Assembly (NCBI RefSeq): GCF_030384665.1
Contig: NC_083675.1
Coordinates: 2,104,001-2,168,000, forward strand
Source of the DNA: Lodderomyces elongisporus
Lineage: Eukaryota > Ascomycota > Pichiomycetes > Serinales > Debaryomycetaceae
Direction: 5' to 3'
DNA: 64,000 bases
Shown: positions 38,531 through 48,386 of the stretch, one piece after another
Numbering within the stretch: the first letter of the stretch is position 1
How the letters are laid out: every line of letters starts with the position of its first letter
The notes under the pieces: model-generated
The model's input: the letters and a program-made list of their open reading frames with translations, nothing else
Told to the model about the DNA's origin: nothing
Databases searched by the model: none
Made by a program: the position numbers and the translations under genes

Positions 38531-39622
38531 ATGTCATCTAGACCTCAAGTTTCCGTTGTCACCGTCTCTGGTGAACAAGCTAGCTCACAATTGCCATTGC
38601 CAGCTGTCTTCTCTGCTCCAGTCAGACCAGACATTGTCCACTCTGTCTTTGTCAGAATTAACAAGAACAAGAGACAAGCTTACGCTGTTGCTGAGAACGC
38701 TGGTCACCAAACCTCAGCTGAGTCATGGGGTACCGGTAGAGCTGTTGCCAGAATTCCAAGAGTTGGTGGTGGTGGTACCCACCGTTCCGGTCAAGCTGCA
38801 TTCGGTAACATGTGTAGAGGTGGTCGTATGTTTGCTCCAACCAAGACCTGGAGAAGATGGAACGTTAAAGTTAACCACAACGAAAAACGTTACGCTACTG
38901 CTTCAGCTATTGCTGCTTCAGCTGTTACTTCATTGGTTTTGGCCAGAGGTCACAGAGTTGAAAACGTTAAGGAAATCCCATTAGTTGTTTCCAACGAATT
39001 TGAATCAGTCACCAAGACCAAGGACGCTGTTGCTGTCTTGAAGGCTGTTGGTGCTCACAAGGATGTTGTTAAGGTTATCAAGTCCAAGAAGATGAGAGCC
39101 GGTAAGGGTAAATTGAGAGGTAGAAGATTCACCCAAAGAAGAGGTCCATTGGTTGTTTACGGTGAAGACAAGGGTTTGGTTAAGGCTTTGAGAAACATTC
39201 CAGGTGTTGAGACTTCCTCAGTTAAACACTTGGGTTTGTTGCAATTGGCTCCAGGTGCTCACTTGGGTAGATTCATCATCTGGACTGAGTCTGCTATTGA
39301 AGCTTTGGACTCAATCTACGGTTCTGAATCAACCAAGTCAATCAAGTCCAACTACTCATTGCCAGCTAACATCATCTCCAACACCGATGTCACCAGATTG
39401 ATCAACTCTGCTGAAGTCCAAGCTGTTGTTAGACCAGCTAACGAGTCCACCCAAAAGAAGACTCACGTCTTGAAGAAGAACCCATTGAAGAACAAGCAAG
39501 TCTTGTTGAGATTGAACCCATACGCCAAGGCTTACTCTGCTGAGAAATTGGGATCTGCTAAGGTTGAAAAGTCAAAGGCTAAGCCATCAAAGGGTCAATT
39601 TGCTTCAGTCTTGAAGAACTAA
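38531..39622 (+). CDS. RPL4: Ribosomal protein uL4 (Rpl4)
   Basis: uL4 is a structural protein of the 60S subunit whose extended loop lines the peptide exit tunnel. The 363 residues (362 in yeast) start [10 protein letters not shown] at the ATG at 38531, in context CGAAATGTC. The conserved [22 protein letters not shown] loop is near residues 68-90, followed by [18 protein letters not shown] and [20 protein letters not shown]. The basic C-terminal arm ends in [10 protein letters not shown]. Codon use is strongly biased: every leucine is TTG except one TTA, and no CTG occurs, as expected of a highly expressed gene in a CUG-Ser yeast. Confidence 0.99.
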   Translation: MSSRPQVSVVTVSGEQASSQLPLPAVFSAPVRPDIVHSVFVRINKNKRQAYAVAENAGHQTSAESWGTGRAVARIPRVGGGGTHRSGQAAFGNMCRGGRMFAPTKTWRRWNVKVNHNEKRYATASAIAASAVTSLVLARGHRVENVKEIPLVVSNEFESVTKTKDAVAVLKAVGAHKDVVKVIKSKKMRAGKGKLRGRRFTQRRGPLVVYGEDKGLVKALRNIPGVETSSVKHLGLLQLAPGAHLGRFIIWTESAIEALDSIYGSESTKSIKSNYSLPANIISNTDVTRLINSAEVQAVVRPANESTQKKTHVLKKNPLKNKQVLLRLNPYAKAYSAEKLGSAKVEKSKAKPSKGQFASVLKN

Positions 39623-40435
39623 GTTTTAACTAAGGAAGAAAATTATTTTAATATTGGATGCTTAGTTAGAAGTAGAACTTGTATAGTTTTGAGTAAGTGA
39701 TACAGATTATACCAGTGTGATTTCTTTTTTTTTTTCTTTTCTTGTTTGATATTGCAATGTAGTAGTGTATTGAGGTAAGTTTGGATTTGACTTGAGAGCG
39801 GCGCATGATATGATATTCAAAATTGTGTATCGGTGGAGAATAAATTTAGCGCAAAAAACAATACAAACATATATTGTATGGCAACATTTTCAAAAGACTA
39901 GTATTTGTCTTGCGTATAGAGCAAAGAACAAGCGATCAAGAGAACTACAAAGGTGTATTTGTTTGCTTGAGTGTGTGTATGTTTGTTGTTGTTGTTGTTG
40001 TTGTTGTTTTTTTTTGTATTATTATTTCTCTCTAATACTAAAACTAATATAAACTATTGGAAGTAGTCAAATTTTCGCGAAAGAACTGAAATCAGATCAA
40101 ATTAAACCAAATCAAATCAAATCAAATCTAAGGTATATATTAAATAAAAAAAAGAGTAAAGATGTCTTGCTCTCCGTCACCAATCAATACTGTAATTCAC
40201 TCAACGCTCTTTCAACACATCATTCTTGCATGCCTTTGTTAATTTTTTTGCTCTTTTGTTGTTTTCACTTGATTAGTTGTTTATGTGATCTTCTTGTGTG
40301 TGTTGTTTTTTGTTGTATATTACGAATACTATTTTTATTCGAATCCTATTTTTTTTTTAATTTCTTTATTTCATTTTTTTTGTTTTGAGGGTTTTGTTAC
40401 TTTTTCTTCTTGTTGTTGTTTTTGTTGTTAAAAAT
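39623..40435. other. Convergent 3' spacer RPL4 / CAP-protein gene
   Basis: AT- and T-rich, with a GTT repeat at 39985-40010, AAATC repeats near 40105-40130 and long T runs that suit 3'-end formation on both strands. I see no gene. Confidence 0.5.
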
Positions 40436-41416
40436 TTATGAAGAAATGGGTGGTAGCACATTCTCAACAAAGTAGATATTTCTAGTTGCATCATCAGCAC
40501 CAACAATATTACCTCTAGTATCGGTATATTCACAAATAGTGTATTGTCTCCATGCATTATTACACATGACACGAGCACATCCCAATTTGGTAGTGCCCTT
40601 CCAGACAACTTGGGTAAAGTGACCGGTTGCAGTAGAGTAACCTGGGTTGTTGAAGTCATAGTCTTTGATTTCATCATACCATGCTTGAACAGGCTCGTCA
40701 CCACCTAAATAACCAGCAGCCAAGTTTTCACCGTATGGACCATTGGAATGGATCAACTCGACGTTGTCACAGCTGAAGGAGGAGGCTGCGTAGCTAGCAG
40801 CATAATCAGCGATTTCAGCGTCCCATGTCAAGTCACCAACACCGTGAAGAGCACGCAATTCATTGTGTTTTTCAAGGATTTCTGCAACAAATGTTGGGTC
40901 TGAGCTAGCAATGGAGCCAGTTGGGCCCGTGGCCGAAGAAGAAGATGAGGAGGAAGATGAGGAAGTGGTGGTGGTGGTAGATGATGAAGATGAGGTTGCA
41001 GAAGTGATGATTTCAGATGAAGATGATGATGATGATGATGAACTAGTTGAAGTAGATGATGAGGATGATGAGCTTGAAGATGAGGTAGTGGATGAAACCA
41101 GTGGTGTCTCAGATGATGATGATGCTGTTGCTGTGGAAGACAGTGAGTCGGTTGCTGATGATGTTACTGAGCTGCTTGCGCCTGGTGGTGGACCGTATAC
41201 AGTGGACAATGTTCCAGTTGAAGTTGGTTGACTAACGTCGCCGGGTGGTCCATAGATTGTGGTAATGATACTGCTCACTGTGGTGGTGGGAACAACTATT
41301 TGAGTTACCCAAGAAGTTGTTGGATTTGCAGTAACAACGACTGTTTTGACTAATGGTGCAGCTTCAGAGACTGCTAGCACGGCAGCAATACTCAACAAGG
41401 TATTTGTGAATTTCAT
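40436..41416 (-). CDS. Secreted CAP/PR-1 (PRY, Rbt4/Rbe1-like) protein
   Basis: PRY proteins are secreted CAP-domain proteins that bind sterols and fatty acids; in Candida, Rbt4 and Rbe1 are cell-wall or secreted members linked to virulence and host defence. Residues 1-19 form a signal peptide (MKFTNTLLSIAAVLAVSEA). Then come two YGPP motifs (TIYGPPGD, TVYGPPPG), a Ser/Thr-rich linker at about 85-172 likely to be O-mannosylated, and the CAP domain at about 178-318, with HNELRALHGVGDLTWD, the signature GHFTQVVWKGTTKLGCA and YTICEYTDTRGN, and Cys residues for disulfides. Length is 326 residues. It could be orthologous to either RBT4 or RBE1; the sequence alone does not decide. Its upstream side is the 7-kb desert. 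Confidence 0.93.
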   Translation of the reverse strand: MKFTNTLLSIAAVLAVSEAAPLVKTVVVTANPTTSWVTQIVVPTTTVSSIITTIYGPPGDVSQPTSTGTLSTVYGPPPGASSSVTSSATDSLSSTATASSSSETPLVSSTTSSSSSSSSSSTSTSSSSSSSSSSEIITSATSSSSSTTTTTSSSSSSSSSSATGPTGSIASSDPTFVAEILEKHNELRALHGVGDLTWDAEIADYAASYAASSFSCDNVELIHSNGPYGENLAAGYLGGDEPVQAWYDEIKDYDFNNPGYSTATGHFTQVVWKGTTKLGCARVMCNNAWRQYTICEYTDTRGNIVGADDATRNIYFVENVLPPISS

Positions 41417-43411
41417 TGTGAATGAGTTGTGTAAAGTCGCGTATTTGGTTAAACGAATGGAAAAGGGTAGGACACGGACAAAGGTAAAGAGTTTAAAGGT
41501 ATAAAGGTAAAAGGAGTGATCTAGCTGTCAAGTAACTTTTCCTTCTTCTTTTTTTTTGCAAAACAAAAGAGCAGATATGAAGAAAGAAGAGGAAAAGAAC
41601 AAAAAAGAAAAAAAGAAAAAGAAGCAAGAGACTCTTACAAACGCTATGAGCTGCAAAGAAGCTGGGGAATGTGTTGATATTTAAATAACAGGTCAGATCA
41701 GAGGGGGGAGATGGGGATAAACGTAACTTTTTGATGAAAATTACGTTGAGCACGATTTCCTCTTTTCTTTCTTGATAACTCTTATTGTTATTATTATTAT
41801 AATTATCATTATAAAATCTATTTTGGTTTACCTTTTCTTTTCCATTTTGAATTGATTTTTTGGGTGCAAAACAAAAAAAAGAAGAAAAAATGCAGAAAAA
41901 GAAAAAGAGAGAATTGAGTGTACAAAGTGTTGAATTGAAAACACAAAGATTGAATGTATGGCAGTGTAAATTTATTTACTGGTGTATGTTTCCCAATGCA
42001 GATGTGAGTTTTTTTTTTTATTTTTTGCTTTCTTTGGGTTGGGCGGTGGTTGGTAATAATAGTAAACAAAGAGCAGTTCTTTGTTTTTCTTTTTCTTATT
42101 GTGACTTTGCACTATTGTGTTTTTATTTTGTTGTTGTTAACGTGTTGTTTATTTTCTTTTTGGATGTTGCAAATGTTATAATTCTCGTGTTTTTTTGTTA
42201 TTCTGTTTATTTGTTCAATCTGGTGCAAGCATTGCTTAGCTTTGTTTAGCTTTGCTTAGCTTTAAAAAATATGATGCAGCTGGTCCAATGTTTGAAATTA
42301 CACAAAACACTTTTTTCTTGTGATATCTACATCTTTTCTCTCTTCCCCACCTATACCCACCACCAGCACCAGCAGCAATAAGGTGGATTCAATTTTTTCC
42401 ATAAAAAAATAAAAAAAATAAAAAAATAAAAAATAAAATAATAAAATAAATTGGGAACATCTCACTTTTCAATCGTACATGCTGTAACATTGCACTGGGC
42501 AACATACTTGAAAAAATAATTTTTGAACCATAACAAAGTTTAAGCTTGGAAGAGGAAAACAAACAGAATAAAGTGAAGAAGCAAAGAAAAATGGAAAATG
42601 GAAAATGGAAAAAGTAAAAAGGAAAACATGTTGAGCCCAGATCCGGTATTATTTCATGCAAGCACTGATCAAAGATGGTTGTAGGTGCTGGGTTGCAGTA
42701 TTTTTATTTTTTTTTTTAGATATTATTCGAGATCTAAGATTTGCGTGTTTTTAACATTCTTGCGTGTTGATTTGAACAATATCCATAATCAATTTGGTTA
42801 TATAATTTTATTTTACACTTACTTTTTGTTTCTATTGCTTTTTTCAATTTTTTTTTTATGTTGCTTTCTGTTTTGTTGGTTTGAAGAAGAAGAGTGATTG
42901 CACGTTGCTACTTGTATGTCTCGTACTAGCAACAGGTATAAGATTAAAGAGGATTATAGCAAAGACCGAGACACAGATGTAAAAAAAAAAAAAGACAACG
43001 CGTTGCCTCTTAAAATAAACAAGTTAACATCACTATTGTGTCAATAAGATAGTGTACTGCATTGCGCATATGATTGGATTGAGCTGGATTGGATTTTGCT
43101 GGGTAAGTGCGACAAATTCAGATTTGTTGAACCAGTTGACCAAACATATGGAAACTAATGATGACCATCGATGAACAAGACTGATTGAAACGTTTTCTAC
43201 TTCATTTGTCTTTACCTTTAGTTCCAATTACCGCTCATAACATTTGCTTTCATCATTCTACATGTCTTACTTTTATAGCATAAGTAATTATAATGAACGA
43301 ACTAGAAAATAATTTTTTAACAAAAGAGATAGATAGAAGGGAGGTGTAAATGAAAAGAAATTAAATGTTGACAAAAGATTGATTTGCTCTATTTTTCTCG
43401 ATGGTGGAAGT

Positions 43412-43795
43412 TCAATATTTTTGATTTAAAAAAGATATAGATAAAAAATGGAAATGGTGATGGGAATGAGCAAATGGAATTTGCCTTCCTGTTTTGGTAT
43501 TAGCACAAGAAACAGATGGTCTTTGATGATTTTGATTAGCATTCTGGTTTTTTTGTTCTCCTACTTCGTTGTCTTTGTTGTGCTTTTGCTTTTTTGCTTT
43601 TTTGCTTTTTTGCATTGTTTTGTTTTTTTTTTTGGCATTCTGCATTTTGTCAGATGTCAGATTTCGATGTGCAGCTGCATGCGATGGCCTGGCCAGCATG
43701 CGTGGTTTTTGTGTAATTTGTCGTACAAAGCTCATAGCACTATTTGTAGTTTTCAATTTCCTTTTCGTTCTTCCAAATCTTATAATGTAAGACAT
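43412..43795 (-). CDS. Doubtful 127-codon frame inside the desert
   Basis: The only frame in the 7-kb region that starts with ATG and has a non-repetitive N-terminus (MSYIIRFGRTKRKLKTTNSA). The middle is Lys/Asn-rich from A-rich DNA and the end is His/Phe-rich. A similar-sized frame lies opposite. I recognise no family. It may be chance, or a species-specific gene. Confidence 0.15.
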   Translation of the reverse strand: MSYIIRFGRTKRKLKTTNSAMSFVRQITQKPRMLARPSHAAAHRNLTSDKMQNAKKKNKTMQKSKKAKKQKHNKDNEVGEQKNQNANQNHQRPSVSCANTKTGRQIPFAHSHHHFHFLSISFLNQKY

Positions 43796-44095
43796 AAGGT
43801 ATAGACAAACTCATGCCAACACCAAACAATATGGACAAGATTATGAGTGTTTAGAGGTTTATAGAGCAAGAAAAAACAGTGTCTGGTTGTAAACTTAAAC
43901 CTCAAAGGTTGTGCAACAACATCAAAAACAACAACAGGATTATAACCACCACCTACCACTATCACCATTTCTCCTTGAATGAATTTTCATGGTTTATAGT
44001 TATTACCACGGTTGCAATCTTCTCCCAAAAAAATGCATGGGAACATGTTTGGTTACTACACCAGTGGTATTTAGAGTTTAATTTTTCTTTATTTA

Positions 44096-44142
44096 TTTGG
44101 GAAATCTTTAACTATTCAACACACAGTTACAGATTTCCCAAA
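44096..44142. repeat. Stem-loop with 12-bp perfect arms
   Basis: TTTGGGAAATCT (44096-44107) pairs perfectly with AGATTTCCCAAA (44131-44142). After a one-base mismatch, TAACT (44109-44113) pairs with AGTTA (44125-44129), leaving an 11-base loop. The outer T-rich and A-rich flanks extend the stem imperfectly. Confidence 0.85.
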
Positions 44143-45205
44143 AAAAAAAGAAAAGTCTCATTTAATAATAACTGGAGTCAATTAGAGGTACTCATGGTGA
44201 CCTCCTGTTTTCTACAAATAAGAAACTTTTACAACATCAAGTGGTAAATTTGTTCTATGTACACAATTGCTGAGAATGAGCAGTGGTGATTATCCACGGG
44301 GTCTATACTTATATATAGTCTAAGAATCAACAAGGATTAAAAAATGTCTTTCAATATACATTGGGGGAAGGAGCATGGGAAAGTTCCTGAAAAAGTTGAA
44401 AGAATTTAAAAAAAAAATAGTTGGATTGAGTTTCTTTTCATGAATAATATTTGGTGTTTAGTTTCCACATTCATCAATAGTTTGTCCTGATTGGGAAACT
44501 AGAATGAAGATGAAAAAAATAAGTTAATAATATTGTATTGTTGTTAATTGTACCTATGATGTCTAATTACAAAACATTTACGATATTGCAGGAATATGCT
44601 GATCCGATGCCAAAAGAGAAAAAAAAAAAGAGAAAAAAAAAGAAAAACAATAAAACAATCAAGTACAGACAAAGGCTGAGAAGACGCAAAGACTCTAACA
44701 CTTTGGAGTATAGAGACGTGTAGTTTGAGATTAGTTAAGCTCTTGCATTTATGTAGTGGTTTGAAAAGGCTGGTAGATACTGGATAAAGAGGTATAGATA
44801 TATATATTTAGACGCATTGCAGCTTGTACATATATATATAGCTATATATATTCCAAGATATATGGGTGAACAAATTGTACCAAGCTTAAGTTCAGTTGGA
44901 AACAAGAATTTGAACTTGCCAAACCAAAAATCTGAAAAAAAAAAAAATTATAAATAAAAAAAAAGAATGGTAACCTGAAAGGCAATACAAATCATTACAA
45001 GGTTATGTGAAATGTAACAAATTATTTGAATCATTGCAACTTATTCTTGTTATTTTTCTTTTTTTAGTCCCGCTCAAAATAGAGAGAAAGACGCGATTCG
45101 AGAGTTACCAAGTGAAAATAAGGAGTTTTCAACAGTTTTCTTTTTGTTCTAGATTAGAAAGTGTGTGTATAACTGAGAGAGGGTAGAGGGGAACAGGCTG
45201 ATAAT

Positions 45206-45239
45206 CCAGTACTTGCCAGTACTTGCCAGTACTTGCCAG
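45206..45239. repeat. Three-copy 10-bp tandem repeat
   Basis: CCAGTACTTG repeated three times, followed by CCAG, in the middle of the gene desert. A CACTAAC follows directly. Confidence 0.9.
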
Positions 45240-46694
45240 CACTAACTATTGTTTAAAAAGCTTCTTTTTCTTTTTTCTTTGTCTTTATCTTTGTTGTTTG
45301 TTCTACTTCACATTCTTTTGCACGAATGTATTGTCCATCTGCTGGTTCTTTGGCTTTTCAATTTCTCTTTGTTGTTGATGTTTTAGGATCTTTGTGGTTG
45401 TTACTCGGCATAGTTTCCTGCTCTTCTTCTTCTTCCTTGAACTCTTGTGTAATATTTAATTTTGTGTAAAGAAAGAACACGAATCTTTTATATATTTATT
45501 TATTTATATATATATACATATGTATATAATATTTTTTTTATATTTTTTTATATCTTTTTTTTGGACCATCTGAGGCTGTCCATTTCTTAATAGGGATAAA
45601 CTCTTACCCCATTGAGCGTATAGAAAAGAAGAAAGGAAGAAAAAGTGTAATAGGTATTGAAAGTGTGAAGATGAAGACTGGGAAGAAAGAAACTATTCGT
45701 ATCTACTGTGTGTATAACTCTACTTGCAATAAATACACAAACTTCTATTTGGGTATAGTTCGATCTCTATTTTCATACATCTGTTTAAGATCATGGAGTA
45801 TAGTATTCTAGATTCTTAAATTCTTTGTTTTTTGTTCCATTCATTTATTTGCAATTTACAGTATAGGGTGGTGGTCATTAAGGGAAGTAGAAGTTGTTTT
45901 TCCAACTATTTTGGTGCGAAAAAAACTGAAAAGAAAAACATATACAGAATCAATGGCTGCTCCAACTCTAAATTTTTACTTACAAAAAAGAGAGAATAAG
46001 AGAAAAAGGAAAAGGAGAAAACATTCTGTTTTTTTGTATTTCTTTTGTAGGTAATGATCACGTGATTACAATAGTACATAATACACATTTCAAATTATTC
46101 ACATATACGTGTAAAAAGTAAGACTTTATTTATTTTCTTCATTTCGAGCTTCACAAAAGAAAGGTGGTGTTACCTTGCTCAATATTAAATAGTTTGTAGT
46201 TGAAGAAAAAAAGTTTTATAGAAGATAGCACATTGATAACATGGTGATTGTAGTACTCGATATTGCTTATGTCTCTTACATAGTGTGAGGAAAGGGGTTA
46301 TACAAAAAAACAAAACAACCATAAGAAGAGTAGGTCGTGCACAATGGCTTCGGAATTTGCGGTATTTTTTTTTTCTTCTTCTTTTTTAAACCGAAGATTC
46401 TTTTGATACAACAATAAGCCGCAGTTGTTGGTTAACAAATTTGCAGCCGTTTCTCACTTTCTTAATACAACAACACCTTCTATATATTTTTTTTCTCTCA
46501 TTTCTCTCTCTTTTTGTATTGGAAGCTTTCGCCTTATAGATCCGTATTACTACAAAATGCTACCATGTGTATACACATACATATATTGATACATATAAAT
46601 AATCAAATGTTAAGCAAAGCAAAACAAAAGGAAAAAAGAGAGCGAATTTTTTTTCTTTTTTTGAGAAAGCACATTAACAATTGTTGAACCATAC

Positions 46695-46722
46695 GCCTTA
46701 AGCCCTTAAGCCTTAAGCCTTG
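46695..46722. repeat. CCTTAAG tandem repeat
   Basis: Four near-identical CCTTAAG units, each containing the palindrome CTTAAG. Confidence 0.85.
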
Positions 46723-47301
46723 TCCATTTTAATTTTTTTATATTTGTCACCCTGTCACTCTGTTTCCTTTTTCCTCTCCTCTCTTCTCCTCCACTCCATT
46801 TCCAATTCACTAGTTGAAGAGAGAATAATCAAAGGCATAAGAAAAAACAGCAAAGAAGCTGATGAAATCTAGGAATGTAAAGGATGCAACAGCAAACTAA
46901 TTACATGCTGCTCCAATTATGAGCACTTATCGCCCAATTTTTATATTTGCAATTGATCACCTTTTACTACTACTACTACTAATACTACTAATACAACTAA
47001 TACAACTATTGTGCTTCCTCGCTTATGAAATAGGGGGGGGCGGAAGAGAAGATGGGATGATAGCATACTCTTTTAATCTTTTTATGTATATGTTTCTTTT
47101 TCTTTTTTTTTCTTTGTTAGTTGTTGATGTGAACGAAGCAAGTGGAGCTGTTTGCTTTTGATGATCTCTGCTCAAGTAAAATTATGACGCTAGCGCAAAA
47201 ATCACTCGGATGATTTGATTGTGTCAAATGGGTGGGTGATGGCTTAGGAAAGTTTTAGTAGTGATTGCGTTGAAGCCAGATCAGTGGCGCTGTCTCTTCT
47301 T

Positions 47302-47326
47302 CCCCCTCCCCTCCCATCCCCTCCCC
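47302..47326 (-). other. G-quadruplex motif on the minus strand
   Basis: On the plus strand C runs of 5, 4, 3, 4 and 4 are separated by one or two bases (another run of 7 follows at 47334-47340), so the minus strand carries a strong quadruplex motif, about 1.05 kb upstream of IML2. Confidence 0.75.
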
Positions 47327-48230
47327 ACTTCATCCCCCCCAAAAAAAAAGAATAATAAAAATGTGTTGACTTTTTAAACTGTTTGTATAGTAAAATTTGT
47401 GATTAATGATTTGTAAAGAAAATGATTTCTCTATTGTTACTATATGAATACATAGAGGCGTTGAAAATGGAAGAAAAAGAGAGTGGAATGGGCGGGGACA
47501 GAGTTTGCGGCATATGAAAGAAGGAAGAGCCCCAATAAAAAAAAAAAATTAATTTTAGGAAAATACAAATTGATTAAAATACAAAGCCTTGAAAAATACA
47601 AAAAAGCAAAAAGATTGGACAAGTGGAAAATTGGAAAAATTGGAAAACTAACAAAAATAGATCAAAAATGATCGGAAAGTAGAGAAAGTAAAGAAAGAAG
47701 AATTTCAGAAGAAGATTTTGTTATCGGCACGAGTAGAGCGTAGACTTGTGAACCGCAAGAGAAAGAGAGAGAGAGAGAGAGACAGACTTGTTTTTCCCGT
47801 CTAAGTTTTTTTAATCGACAAAACCGTTTAAAACCCCAATTCTCGTATACTGAGGGGAGGGGGTGGTGTGTGTGGGTGTGTGAATTTTCAGCAACATTGA
47901 TCTATATACAAACATACATACAAAAATATACTGGTACATATATATCTATATCTATATCTATATATATATATTTATACATTATTTCACACCTCCATTCTTT
48001 ACCTGTCTTTCAATTTTATTTCTGTTTCTTTTTTACAACCAAAATCCTCATACCCGTTACACAGTTTACTACTTTTTCCCCTATTTTTTAGGTTTCCAGA
48101 GGAGTATTTTCTTTTTTTTAAAGCTAAGATCAACTTATTCAAAATACATCTGATAATTAAAAAGCACAGATCATATTTGGTAATCTAGCGTGTTGAACAC
48201 CTTTGACCCTAACAAAAGTACTACCTCCTT

Positions 48231-48274
48231 CAACTACAACTACAACTACAACTACAACTACAACTACAACTACA
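48231..48274 (+). repeat. (CAACTA)7 repeat in the IML2 leader
   Basis: Seven exact copies of CAACTA 113-156 bp before the IML2 start, probably transcribed as 5' UTR or lying at the transcription start. Confidence 0.93.
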
Positions 48275-48386
48275 TTTTGGCTAATTTTTGAGATATATAC
48301 CCCTAGCTCAACTCTCATTCAACTATAAATAAAGAAATCAAGAAACAACTAAAAACAAGCAAGTAGACAAAAAAACATCAAGCACC

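Larger units (their letters stand above)
41417..48386. other. 7-kb region without a convincing gene
   Basis: Nearly 7 kb between two divergent genes has no ATG-started frame that looks conserved. The frames of 60-130 codons are Phe-, Lys- or Asn-rich translations of T, A and simple repeats. Seen inside: a TATA-like TATTTAAATA at 41678-41687 on the CAP gene side; TTTGCTTAGC repeats at about 42235-42265; a stem-loop at 44096-44142; a 10-bp triplet repeat at 45206-45239; a palindromic Cbf1-type ATCACGTGAT at 46057-46066; CCTTAAG repeats at 46695-46722; an ACT/AAT repeat near 46965-47005; a C-rich quadruplex-type tract at 47302-47326; and a CAACTA repeat just before IML2. No large inverted repeat was spotted by eye. 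Confidence 0.6.

Noticed and set aside
40863..41231. Acidic 122-codon plus-strand frame
   Set aside because: It is antisense to the Ser-codon-rich linker of the CAP protein; the Asp/Glu composition is the reverse complement of TCA/TCT repeats.
43448..43804. 118-codon plus-strand frame in the desert with several hydrophobic stretches
   Set aside because: Phe/Leu runs come from T-rich DNA and there is no conserved motif; overlapping frames on both strands are equally long.
44459..44501. 8-bp inverted repeat TAGTTTCC / GGAAACTA in the desert
   Set aside because: Arms of 8 bp within 50 bp are expected by chance in 7 kb of AT-rich DNA.
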